22,878 nucleotides of DNA, from IMG/VR virus record IMGVR_UViG_3300009507_000136, positions 1-22,878 of that record. The stretch is one strand, 5' to 3'. Of the stretch, positions 1-7,600 are shown piece by piece. Origin of the DNA: a virus. The notes under the pieces were generated by a model that was not told the origin of the DNA, made no database searches, and saw only the letters and a program-made list of their open reading frames with translations. Position 1 is the first letter of the stretch. Each line of letters starts with the position of its first letter. The position numbers were made by a program, and so were the translations under genes.

Positions 1-1
1 T

Positions 2-205
2 AACATGCTGTTTCACCCTCGTTGTAAACACACTATTAAATCGATGGAACGAACCTCTTGGAGAGAAAATAATCCTGACTCTGCTATGATTGATAAATCA
101 GCAGGTGACGAACACCATTCAGATGGCGTAAGATATGCTACTGAATTTTTGTTTCCTGTCACAAGTGGTCAAAAGGTGCGTTCTAAGCAATCACATAATT
201 TCTAA
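2..205 (+). CDS. terL: Terminase large subunit, C-terminal fragment (5' end outside window)
   Basis: The reading frame is open from the left edge to a TAA at 203-205, so this is the tail end of a longer gene; the ATG at 5 is probably internal. The visible 67 residues end with the segment DEHHSDGVRYATEF, which matches the usual C-terminal finish of terminase large subunits (an acidic residue followed by H-x-D-x-x-RY in the RNase H-like nuclease domain). The terminase motor cuts and pumps phage DNA into the prohead through the portal, and the next gene is the portal, the classical order. The ATPase domain is not in the window, so the assignment rests on this short motif plus position. The stop codon overlaps the AAGGAG ribosome binding site of the portal gene. 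Confidence 0.75.
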   Translation, partial: NMLFHPRCKHTIKSMERTSWRENNPDSAMIDKSAGDEHHSDGVRYATEFLFPVTSGQKVRSKQSHNF

Positions 206-215
206 GGAGACATAA

Positions 216-1886
216 ATGGCTAATTCAGCTACGTCTGCAAACCGCTCTAAGTCAGTCGGCGATCCTCATCCTAAGTATGAGTCATTGAAGCCGCTGTGGA
301 GAACATCTCGTGGTATTCTTAACGGCCAGTCTCAAGTTAAGGAACTTGACACTACTTTAGATCAATACGGGTTTAGCAACATTTTGTTGCCCTTTTCCCC
401 TTCTATGACTCAAGAACAATACAACTTTTACAAAGCCGAAGCAGAACTCCCCGGCCTTACAGCGCAATACATTAAAGTACTTATCGGAGGAATGCTCCGT
501 AAGCAACCTGAGATTACTCTTCCCGAAGATTGTCCTAAAGGTTGCTCTGATTGGATTCGTCACGAGTTTACATCAACTAACAACTCCTTGTTGTCTTTTC
601 TTGACACTGCGCTGTTTGAAGAGCTTCAGACTTCTCGCGCTTGGGTTTTAGTAGATTACCCTTCAGTACCTAATTATGATATTCTCTCTAAGGAAGAGCG
701 AGATGCAATTAAACCGTATCCTACACTTCTTAATGCGGAGTCTGTTATTAACTGGCGTACTGGGTCTCATCCACGTACTGGAAAGCATTGTTTGCTGGCA
801 CTTGTCGTGCGTTCCTTTGAACAACAATATCGTGATAACCCTTTACACCCTGATTATGTAGAGTGTGCTTATGTTCACCGCATTAACGAAGAAGGAATTT
901 ACGTAGTAGACAAGTACGAGCTTCGTCAAGAAAACTCTGCTAACGTTAATTTCATTAATGGTATTGCACAACAAGACTATGAAGTCTCCGGTGGAATGCA
1001 CAATGCTAATTCAGGAAATAACAATAGTCACTGGAATAAAGTAGCTACATACGATCAAATCATGGGAAATAATGAAATGTTTGATTACATTCCTGCTATT
1101 CCCCTTAACGGAAACATTGAAGGTGAAGAGCCTGTTCTCATGCCTTTAATTGACCGTGAAGTTAGCTTATATAACAAAGTCTCACGTCGTAACCACCTAT
1201 TGCTTGGTGCGGCGACCTACACTCCTGTTGTAATCTCTGATATGACTGACGATCAATTTGAAGACGTCGTATCTGCAGGATTGGGATCTTGGATTAAAGT
1301 CCAACAGGGAGATGATGTTAAAGCGCTGGAGACCCCTTCTCGTGCTCTAAGAGATATGGAGACGGTAATCCAGAACAACATTAACGAGATGGCCCGTCTA
1401 GGAATTAGGATGATGGCGGCTGAAAACGGCTCAGGTCGTGATTCAGGTGTGGCACTCGAAATCCGCAACGCAGGACAATCTGCACTGCTAGCATCTATCT
1501 CAACTAAAGTTTCACAACAGATGACTAAAATCCTTTGCTGGATGATCAACTGGAATTACGGTACTAACTATGTTGTTTCTGACATTAAATTTGACCTTAC
1601 ACCAGACCTCAACCCTGCACCTCTTGGCGCAGATTGGATCAGACTAGTAACAGAATGGTATACTGGTGGACTTATACCCCGCTCTACTTTCCTTGATATC
1701 GCTAAGGCAAATGATATTATTGATTCGGACTATGATGATATGAAAGGACAAGAAGAAATAAACCAAGATGACCTTATTATGGGTGGTTTAGACGCTTCTA
1801 CAATGGATATGGATTCCTTGTTAAAGCAACAAACACAAGAACCTGAAGTGGTCACTAACGAAGAAGAGGATGAAGACGATGACTGA
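216..1886 (+). CDS. Portal protein (DUF4055-like)
   Basis: A 556-residue protein starting at an ATG 8 bases after AAGGAG. Size, place between terminase and a MuF-type head protein, and content fit a phage portal: the dodecameric ring at the capsid vertex through which DNA enters and leaves and on which the neck is built. The N-terminal part (residues 20-110, with an L-P-x-x-P loop and the segment NFYKAEAELPGLTAQYIKVLIGG cut here to its key feature, a helical F/Y-K-A...T-A/V...G-M stretch followed by RKQPE) resembles the DUF4055 portal family, in which a helix leads into a G-x-x-x-R/K-x-P motif. The C-terminus is extremely acidic (EEEDEDDD), common in portals. Its last 8 bases overlap the next gene. 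I cannot tell from sequence alone which portal subfamily is closest. Confidence 0.82.
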   Translation: MANSATSANRSKSVGDPHPKYESLKPLWRTSRGILNGQSQVKELDTTLDQYGFSNILLPFSPSMTQEQYNFYKAEAELPGLTAQYIKVLIGGMLRKQPEITLPEDCPKGCSDWIRHEFTSTNNSLLSFLDTALFEELQTSRAWVLVDYPSVPNYDILSKEERDAIKPYPTLLNAESVINWRTGSHPRTGKHCLLALVVRSFEQQYRDNPLHPDYVECAYVHRINEEGIYVVDKYELRQENSANVNFINGIAQQDYEVSGGMHNANSGNNNSHWNKVATYDQIMGNNEMFDYIPAIPLNGNIEGEEPVLMPLIDREVSLYNKVSRRNHLLLGAATYTPVVISDMTDDQFEDVVSAGLGSWIKVQQGDDVKALETPSRALRDMETVIQNNINEMARLGIRMMAAENGSGRDSGVALEIRNAGQSALLASISTKVSQQMTKILCWMINWNYGTNYVVSDIKFDLTPDLNPAPLGADWIRLVTEWYTGGLIPRSTFLDIAKANDIIDSDYDDMKGQEEINQDDLIMGGLDASTMDMDSLLKQQTQEPEVVTNEEEDEDDD

Positions 1887-2127
1887 AGAAGTCAAAGTAG
1901 CGCTTAAAAAGCGAGGACGTCCTGCTAAAAGCAAAGCGGTCGAAAAGGCCGCTCAACCCACACCTATGCCTAAAAAGGTTGAACTCCAGGCGGGAATGGT
2001 TGCTGAAAGCGGACTATGGAAAATCGAAGAGATCCGTGGAGATCGAGTAATTGTTGTACCTACCGAAAAGCACGTTAATGCTTTCGGAAAAGCAAACATT
2101 ACTAAAGAAGCTTTTAAAGCTCTTTAA
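1879..2127 (+). CDS. Small basic protein with AT-hook-like RGRP motif
   Basis: An 82-residue protein of unknown function. I chose the ATG at 1879 rather than the one at 1870 because AGAGG at 1865-1869 is well spaced only for the later start; the gene overlaps the portal end by 8 bases, suggesting translational coupling. The first 30 residues are rich in Lys, Ala and Pro and contain KKRGRPAKSK, an AT-hook-like core that could touch the DNA minor groove. The second half (from about residue 35) is a compact predicted beta-rich module with the pattern G-M-V-x-x-x-G-L-W-K-I-E-E-I-x-G-D-R-V-I-V. The same pattern recurs in the next gene, so the two look like tandem paralogues. Given its place between portal and MuF protein it may be a minor virion or head-assembly component; this is inference only. 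Confidence 0.75.
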   Translation: MTEEVKVALKKRGRPAKSKAVEKAAQPTPMPKKVELQAGMVAESGLWKIEEIRGDRVIVVPTEKHVNAFGKANITKEAFKAL

Positions 2128-2137
2128 GGAGATTATC

Positions 2138-2371
2138 ATGGCTAAAAGACCTACTAGAAAACAATCATCTCTTGACTTAACTAATACTGTTATGGCAGTA
2201 GCGGCTAAGAAAGAAATTGATCACGCTAAAGAAGAAAAAGTCTCTATTAAACAAGGAGATGTCACAAAGTGTGGATTCACTGTTAAAGAAGTGATGAAGG
2301 ACGGACGTCTACTTATTTCAAGCTTGGACTGTGCGAAAATAGTCAATAGAGGCGAAATAGAACTCGCATAA
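2138..2371 (+). CDS. Small basic protein, probable paralogue of the preceding gene
   Basis: A 77-residue protein starting at the ATG at 2138, which follows the ribosome binding site AAGGAG (2126-2131); an in-frame ATG at 2051 lies inside the previous gene and lacks such a site. The N-terminus is basic (MAKRPTRKQSS) and the C-terminal half reads IKQGDVTKCGFTVKEVMKDG followed by R-L-L-I-S-S, which lines up by eye with the QAGMVAESGLWKIEEIRGDR-V-I-V-V segment of the upstream gene: shared G-x-V-x-x-x-G-[LF]-x-[IV]-x-E-[IV] and a D/G-R-hydrophobic-I strand. No known domain is recognised. The gene sits in the same tight cluster, 16 bases before the MuF-polymerase gene, so co-expression is likely. 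Confidence 0.75.
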   Translation: MAKRPTRKQSSLDLTNTVMAVAAKKEIDHAKEEKVSIKQGDVTKCGFTVKEVMKDGRLLISSLDCAKIVNRGEIELA

Positions 2372-2387
2372 AACAAGGAGGGCTATA

Positions 2388-3125
2388 ATGACCGTTAATA
2401 CTGATTTGTATGACCGTCAAATAGACCATGCGGCGATGACTCGTTTGTTTGAAGAAAATGTTCAAACAGACACTAAAAGAATCATCAGGCGTCACAGAAA
2501 ACGTTTACGTAGCTTACTGGGCGGTTCCGAAAGGGCCGCATTTGAAGAGGTAAGCACAGGAGAGGTTCGTAGATTTACTAAAGAACTCGACCTCTCTCTT
2601 AGTAACAACATGAAAGATTATGGTATTACAGAATTAGATTTTAGCACTAACAACCTAGCTAAGTCAGTTGGGGTCTATGCAAACATTAGACGCCCACGCG
2701 CAACGGCTGTGTTAGAAGAAATTGTTGGGGCTAACATCCGAGGAGAAGGAAATCTAAGCAGACGTATTCAAGCATTAGGCGCAGGTCAGCTTACCCGTAT
2801 ACAAACAAAATTAAAAGCGGGTATAGCGGTTGGTGCAACTAACGAATCAATAGTGAAAGATATTGTTAGAACCACACGCCTAACTGAAGCACAAGCAAGT
2901 GCTTTAGTACGCACTGCAGTTACAAGAACCCAAACAACATCCCAGTTAGCCGCTCTTAAAGAGAACAGAGCTATCATTAAGGGAGTTCGGTTCACTGCAG
3001 TATTGGATAGTCGTACAAGTGCAATCTGCGCTCACCACGACGGCAAGGTTTATGACCTTGATGACGGACGCTTCACTCCCCCACTACATTGGCGTTGCCG
3101 ATCAACTTTGGTCCCGGTCGTCAAA
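2388..3125 (+). other. MuF/SPP1-gp7 domain within the fusion protein
   Basis: This is the N-terminal domain of the fusion (roughly residues 1-246). The region before the motif block contains helical segments and repeated Thr/Arg/Ala runs typical of MuF proteins, then the conserved core: Asp207, Arg209-Thr210, Cys214, His216-His217, and the closing His234-Trp235-Arg236-Cys237-Arg238. The paired Cys/His residues could bind metal. In SPP1, gp7 binds the portal and affects DNA ejection, so this domain is the likely capsid-targeting module for the attached polymerase (inference). Confidence 0.85.
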
Positions 3126-6100
3126 TCCCACAGTGAGCTTTTAGAAAGTACTTCTCCGGATGTAAAAAAGACAGTCTTAAAAGGACTAACAGCAAATAAA
3201 ATCGCTACCCTAAGCGGTTCTGTTGCCCCTCGTGAAAACTATGGGCAATGGTTGAAAAGACAACCTAGACAAGTCAAGGTTAGACACTTTCAGGGAGATG
3301 TGCAGAAAGTAGATCTCTTTGATAATGGTCAATTGCCCTTGGAGAGCTTTGTTACAGCAAGTGGAAAGCCGCTCTCTTTGACGGCCCTTAGACGTTTGGA
3401 TAATAAAAATACAAACACTACTCCTGTCAGGCAAAAAGTTTTAAGCTCAAAAACAGTTAGTGCGTTAGAAGTTAACGCGGCACGACCTAGTACTATTTTG
3501 CGAAACAAAAAAGTTGAGGAGCAACTTAGAACGTTTTATCGTGCAGAAGCGGCTAACTCTAATGCCATTCTCTCTGTAGTAGACTTTCGAGGAACAAGTA
3601 TTCCGGGAAAAAGAGCTAGTCGCAGAAGAGCTAATAATCAATTTGATGAGAGAAACACGGGTGTTGACCCCCTTACTGGTGAAATGAAATCTACTTTAGT
3701 TTACAACCCCGATTTCAAAGTATACCAAGAGAGAATTGACTTCCTTGACAACTCTAAATTACTTAAATCCGACGAAAAGCAATGGATTAAAAACTTCGTT
3801 CAGTCACTAGAGAACGACGGTTTGTCTGTTAACCAGCAATCTGCTGTGTTAGAAAATTTACGTATTGTTTTTGAAAGATACGCTAAAGACAAAAAACCAT
3901 GGGAAAACTTTGCGGCGGTACTCAGAGCAGAATCTAAAAACTCCGTAGTTAACATATCTAGAATTTTAGATAGACGATCTAGAGCAAGATCCCAATTCTT
4001 CCGTTTCGGACCAGATGGTGAACGTGCTCAAATTCAAATTATGGGAGAATGGACCTACTTTGATGATATTACTAAACGTGCTTTAACTAACCAAAGGTTT
4101 GTAGACAGCTGGTCGGTAAGTGAAGGATTAGATTTAGCAAGAACACTTTATTCAAAAGGTCGTTCTCCGCTAAAAACCTATTTTCCTAAACCTCCTTCTT
4201 TCATACCTAAAATACCTAGTGTTAGAAAAAGCATTTTAAAAGAAATTGAATCATTACCTTTTGGTAAGGCTTTTGTAAAGCGATACCAAGGCAAACCTTC
4301 TGACGGAGCCATATCTGAGTTTCTTAGAAGTGGTAATGAAAGAAAAAGAAGATTTCTAGATCTTGATTGGTACTACACCAAGAAAAAAGATGACTTTTTA
4401 CAAAACCAATTAACACCTAAGTATTTACAAAAGCGTGTAAAGCTAATGTCAGAAATTATGGCGGATGTAGCTACTGGGCAATCTACTGACTATGACGCTT
4501 TATCTATTACTATAGGTAAGAAAATATTTGAAGCTGAAAAAAGTGACTTTGAGATATTCTTTAAAGCACCTACTATTAAAAACTACCATGAGGTAGGCTC
4601 TAATATTTTGCAGGGATTAAAAGAACAAGGAAAGATTAAAGTTGGACTCAGAGGCGTTACTAGGCGTGGTGTAGTTGACTTGGATTCGGGCCGTTCGGCA
4701 ATGGGTTCATTTGCAGACACTATTTCTAGAGAGGTTGAAATTATAGATCCAAAGATGTTAGCATTACAACGAGCTAATCGTGAACTTATTTATTCTCGTA
4801 GAATGGGTATTGTAAACGAAAGAGACAGGTTGTATGTAAGAGCAGGACAAAAGAAGTTTTATGATTCTCGTGGAAGAAAAACTACTGAATCTATTATTAC
4901 TAGAAAAGCATCTGCTAACTATGATCAAGACCTTATTGACAAAGATTTTGCTGATATGTTAAATCACGTCATGGATGCTGAATGGGAAATCGACCAAGAC
5001 TTTGCTGGATTTTTTGATGATCTTGCACACTTTAGAGACCCTAGAGGTAACGTAAAGAAATTTGATGAGCTTAACGGCTTTAGAAAAATTATTATACAGC
5101 GTGGTGAGATGGGCGCTGGAATGCTACAATCTATTAGGTGGCACAGACAAAACAAATCAACATGGCGCAATTGGGCGCAAATCGATGGTAGAGGCCGTGT
5201 CTATACCCAAGGTTATTTGCATCCTGCAGGCGGTGAATTTGTTCGTCCATTCCTTAATACAGCAGTAGCAAAAGAAATTAACGAAGAAGTTTTAGAAGAA
5301 TTACGTATTCAATTAGGTACTCTTGTTGGTGAAGCATTTAGCGTTTTAACTAATGAAGGCCGCTTAAGATCTTTCCGTGCTAATGAAAAGGCATTTTTAG
5401 AACTCGGTGAGCTTATGCTTTCTCAAACACAAAGGCCCCGTAGAATACGAGACTTCTTACAGCACCCTTTGGTTCAGGAAATTGAACCTGAAGAATTACC
5501 AAAGCTTGCTAGGTTTGCATTAGAATACGCCCGTATACACAAGCATGTAGACGGTGACTTCACTAATGTAAAGCAACTTCGAACTTACAAAACTAAACTA
5601 GGTAATGAAAACGATGCATCGGCATCAGGAGCACAACTTATTGCTTTGTCAACACGAGACCGTGCGCTCGCAGAAGCAAGCAATGTTGTAGCTACTAGCC
5701 GTAAAAATCGTTTATATGACTTAGTTGCAGAGAGAACTGCATCTGACCCTCGATTCCAAAAATTAGGACTCGACCTCGAATTCGGAGACTTAGCGAAAGG
5801 CGCAAAAGGGCAATCGATGGTCGCATTCTACGGTGCGGGGCAAGTGACTCAGGCGGCTTCCTTAGAAGGGAAGTTATCAAAAGCTCTCAGCAAAAAAGGA
5901 TATACAGTTATTACTAAAAGTGAGTTAGCGTCTTGGAATAGAGACATTGATGTTTCAATTAAACGCGCAGAGCGTGACAATGCTTTATCTATGGTTGCAA
6001 GCTTACGTGAACTTAAAAAAGATGTAAATAACTCAATTAACAACAGTTCTCCAATCGGTAATCGTCTAATGGCGCAAGTCAAAGATGTTCACCCGGACTC

Positions 6101-6815
6101 AGAACTATTTGTTTCAAAACTGACCAACGTTAGAGGCGGCATTGTTGGCCCTGCTCAATTTAAAGAAGTAGCAGAAATCATGTCAGGTCACCTTAAAGAT
6201 ATTGCTCCTATTACAGAGAGTTTTGTATCTTATTGGAAAGACGTTGCGAGAACCTTCATCGAAGAATCCGGACAGGTAGATATACCTTGGGTTACTATGG
6301 ATGGTAAGGTTCTGTTTCAGAGGTACCGTCCTATTGTTCAGGAAAGGATAAGTTTTATTGACCCTGTAACAGGAAGGCGAGTATCAAACATCTATGAGGA
6401 CTCAATAACAGATTCTAAATTTATTGGAAGACAATCTATTATTGGCGCTCGTAGTGGTTTGGGAGTAAACGGTAATCATATGAATGATGCCACTATCGTA
6501 AGATGGTTCCATCTCTGGGGGAGGAAGAACGGTGTTCAGACTTCAACAATCCACGATGGCTTCTTTACGAATCTAGCTGACTCAACTCGGGCTAAATTTC
6601 AATTACGACGAATTTATGCTCGTGCAGTAGAAGGTGAAACACTCTTAAACACCCTCAAAGAAATGAGGAAAAGAGGACTCTCAGAGGAGTCATACCGTAA
6701 GCTTATAGCAAGAGCTAAGGCTGAAGGATTACTAAACCCCAAAGATGGCATAACTGCCAAAGAGATCAATGCCCCTATCCCGGAAGGGTGGGACTTTTAC
6801 GGTATTGGACCCTAA
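2388..6815 (+). CDS. MuF/SPP1-gp7 head protein fused to single-subunit (T7/N4-type) RNA polymerase
   Basis: A 1475-residue protein, ATG 8 bases after a strong AAGGAGG site. Residues about 60-245 form a MuF/SPP1 gp7-type head-morphogenesis domain: AVLDSRTSAIC (204-214), HHDGKVY (216-222) and PPLHWRCRS (231-239), the family's D-x-R-T-S-x-x-C...H-W-x-C-R-S pattern. Ordinary members end soon after this. Residues about 250-890 are unrecognised, basic and mostly helical. Residues about 900-1430 carry the hallmarks of single-subunit DNA-dependent RNA polymerases: DGRGRVY at 933-939; motif A DASASG with catalytic Asp1076 (T7 D537); motif B Lys1140 to Tyr1148-Gly1149, with the exact T7 K631-Y639 spacing; P-W-x-T-x-x-G...Q-x-Y at 1300-1313; NGNH at 1361-1364; motif C IHDGFF with Asp1390 (T7 D812). 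The DNA is continuous in frame, with no frameshift. Inferred role: an RNA polymerase packaged at the portal and injected with the DNA. Cleavage between the two parts is possible and cannot be seen here. Confidence 0.9.
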   Translation: MTVNTDLYDRQIDHAAMTRLFEENVQTDTKRIIRRHRKRLRSLLGGSERAAFEEVSTGEVRRFTKELDLSLSNNMKDYGITELDFSTNNLAKSVGVYANIRRPRATAVLEEIVGANIRGEGNLSRRIQALGAGQLTRIQTKLKAGIAVGATNESIVKDIVRTTRLTEAQASALVRTAVTRTQTTSQLAALKENRAIIKGVRFTAVLDSRTSAICAHHDGKVYDLDDGRFTPPLHWRCRSTLVPVVKSHSELLESTSPDVKKTVLKGLTANKIATLSGSVAPRENYGQWLKRQPRQVKVRHFQGDVQKVDLFDNGQLPLESFVTASGKPLSLTALRRLDNKNTNTTPVRQKVLSSKTVSALEVNAARPSTILRNKKVEEQLRTFYRAEAANSNAILSVVDFRGTSIPGKRASRRRANNQFDERNTGVDPLTGEMKSTLVYNPDFKVYQERIDFLDNSKLLKSDEKQWIKNFVQSLENDGLSVNQQSAVLENLRIVFERYAKDKKPWENFAAVLRAESKNSVVNISRILDRRSRARSQFFRFGPDGERAQIQIMGEWTYFDDITKRALTNQRFVDSWSVSEGLDLARTLYSKGRSPLKTYFPKPPSFIPKIPSVRKSILKEIESLPFGKAFVKRYQGKPSDGAISEFLRSGNERKRRFLDLDWYYTKKKDDFLQNQLTPKYLQKRVKLMSEIMADVATGQSTDYDALSITIGKKIFEAEKSDFEIFFKAPTIKNYHEVGSNILQGLKEQGKIKVGLRGVTRRGVVDLDSGRSAMGSFADTISREVEIIDPKMLALQRANRELIYSRRMGIVNERDRLYVRAGQKKFYDSRGRKTTESIITRKASANYDQDLIDKDFADMLNHVMDAEWEIDQDFAGFFDDLAHFRDPRGNVKKFDELNGFRKIIIQRGEMGAGMLQSIRWHRQNKSTWRNWAQIDGRGRVYTQGYLHPAGGEFVRPFLNTAVAKEINEEVLEELRIQLGTLVGEAFSVLTNEGRLRSFRANEKAFLELGELMLSQTQRPRRIRDFLQHPLVQEIEPEELPKLARFALEYARIHKHVDGDFTNVKQLRTYKTKLGNENDASASGAQLIALSTRDRALAEASNVVATSRKNRLYDLVAERTASDPRFQKLGLDLEFGDLAKGAKGQSMVAFYGAGQVTQAASLEGKLSKALSKKGYTVITKSELASWNRDIDVSIKRAERDNALSMVASLRELKKDVNNSINNSSPIGNRLMAQVKDVHPDSELFVSKLTNVRGGIVGPAQFKEVAEIMSGHLKDIAPITESFVSYWKDVARTFIEESGQVDIPWVTMDGKVLFQRYRPIVQERISFIDPVTGRRVSNIYEDSITDSKFIGRQSIIGARSGLGVNGNHMNDATIVRWFHLWGRKNGVQTSTIHDGFFTNLADSTRAKFQLRRIYARAVEGETLLNTLKEMRKRGLSEESYRKLIARAKAEGLLNPKDGITAKEINAPIPEGWDFYGIGP
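5088..6680 (+). other. Single-subunit RNA polymerase catalytic region within the fusion protein
   Basis: Approximate bounds of the part with recognisable polymerase motifs (residues about 901-1431). Order and identity of motifs follow the T7/N4 family: DxxGR (D933...R937), motif A Asp1076, motif B Lys1140/Tyr1148/Gly1149, a Q-x-Y strand near 1313, NGNH near 1364, motif C His1389-Asp1390. Spacing differs from T7: A to B is 64 residues against 94, and B to C is 250 against 181, so the fingers are rearranged, as also seen in diverged virion polymerases. The basic residue usually found four positions before the motif B lysine (Arg627 in T7) is Ala1136 here, with Lys1137 one position later. A bacterial-type multisubunit polymerase or an RNA-dependent polymerase is not supported. 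Confidence 0.88.
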
Positions 6816-6828
6816 CTATAAACTCACT

Positions 6829-6841
6829 GCGACCGTGTCGC
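6829..6841. other. Hairpin with 5-bp stem and 3-base loop (GCGAC-CGT-GTCGC)
   Basis: A perfect inverted repeat 14 bases after the stop codon of the MuF-polymerase gene. Stem GCGAC/GTCGC, loop CGT. It has no T-run after it on either strand that would make it an ordinary intrinsic terminator. Stem and loop size equal those of N4 virion-polymerase promoters, which are 5-7 bp stems with a 3-base loop; function here is unproven. Confidence 0.5.
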
Positions 6842-6860
6842 TTATACATATCAAATTCAA

Positions 6861-6873
6861 TGGGCTGTGCCCA
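6861..6873. other. Second hairpin with 5-bp stem and 3-base loop (TGGGC-TGT-GCCCA)
   Basis: A second perfect 5-bp stem with a 3-base loop, 19 bases after the first. It ends on the first base of the AGGAG ribosome binding site (6873-6877) of the scaffold gene, so it could also influence translation of that gene. No T-run follows. Both hairpins carry G at the loop centre on the + strand. Confidence 0.5.
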
Positions 6874-6887
6874 GGAGAAAACATACT

Positions 6888-7547
6888 ATGGAAAATGAAA
6901 ATAACGTTGAACTTAATGAAGCTAATGAAAACGGTTCAGACATGAGCACATCAGACGAAATCAGTAAAATGGTTGAAGCTCGTGTCATGGAAGAGCTTTC
7001 CGGAATCAAAGAGAAGCTTAACTCTGCTTACTCTGCTCGTGACGAAGCTGTTAAAAAGGCTGTAGCTTACGAAGAAGAGCGCAAGCAGTTAACTATTAAG
7101 CAACTCGAAGAAGAAGGCAAGCACAAAGAAGCCGCTGACATCAAACTAACTGAATTGTCTGCACGTTTAAACGAGCGTGAGAAGCAAATTACTGAGCTTA
7201 CTCGTGATTCTGTTGTACGTGATGCACTTCGTGGTTTGGACTTCCGTAACGATACTGCGGCTGATTTCGCATATCGTGATGTTGTCTCGCAATTAACTCA
7301 AGACGAGAATGGTCAGTGGGTACACCGCACTGGCGCTTCCATTAAGGACTTTGTTGATTCATTCCGTAAGGATGATGATAAAGAGTTTTTGTTTAGACCT
7401 AAGCAATCAGCAGGCGTTGGCGCACAAGGCGTTCAAACCCCTACTGGCGGCTTCGATGCAACTAAACCACTCTCAGAAATGACCACAGATGAAATAATGG
7501 CGGCGGCCGCTGCTGGACATCTCGGCTCTAACGAGAAGTGGATCTAA
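6888..7547 (+). CDS. Capsid scaffolding protein
   Basis: A 219-residue acidic, glutamate- and lysine-rich protein immediately before the major capsid gene, the standard place of a phage scaffold. I chose the ATG at 6888, placed 10 bases after AGGAG; an in-frame GTG at 6867 lies inside the hairpin and has no good binding site. Residues about 25-110 are a long predicted coiled coil (E/K/A/L heptads, with EERKQLTIKQLEEEGKHKEA at its core), followed by a less charged region and a C-terminal helix region after a Gly/Gln-rich linker (AGVGAQGVQTPTGG). Scaffolds guide coat assembly into the prohead and then leave; C-terminal helices normally contact the coat. No protease domain is fused and no prohead protease is in the window. 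Similar to DUF4355-type scaffold proteins by character; family membership not verified. Confidence 0.8.
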   Translation: MENENNVELNEANENGSDMSTSDEISKMVEARVMEELSGIKEKLNSAYSARDEAVKKAVAYEEERKQLTIKQLEEEGKHKEAADIKLTELSARLNEREKQITELTRDSVVRDALRGLDFRNDTAADFAYRDVVSQLTQDENGQWVHRTGASIKDFVDSFRKDDDKEFLFRPKQSAGVGAQGVQTPTGGFDATKPLSEMTTDEIMAAAAAGHLGSNEKWI

Positions 7548-7600
7548 ATCTAACTAACTAATCTACTTCTATTTTACTTTATTATTTTAAGGAATTTAAA

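Noticed and set aside
2051-2137. Upstream in-frame ATG for the second small gene
   Set aside because: It lies inside the preceding gene; the ATG at 2138 has a proper AAGGAG site.
2388-6815. RNA-dependent or multisubunit-type polymerase, or a toxin fused to MuF
   Set aside because: The ordered DGRGR, D...SG, K-x7-YG and HD motifs with the intervening Q-x-Y and NGNH segments fit single-subunit DNA-dependent RNA polymerases; no toxin motif was seen.
6867-6887. GTG start for the scaffold gene
   Set aside because: It falls in a hairpin loop and has no suitable ribosome binding site; the ATG at 6888 is well placed after AGGAG.
7548-7600. Promoter in the AT-rich gap before the capsid gene
   Set aside because: TATT-type strings are expected by chance in such AT-rich sequence, and no matching -35 element or repeated phage motif was found.
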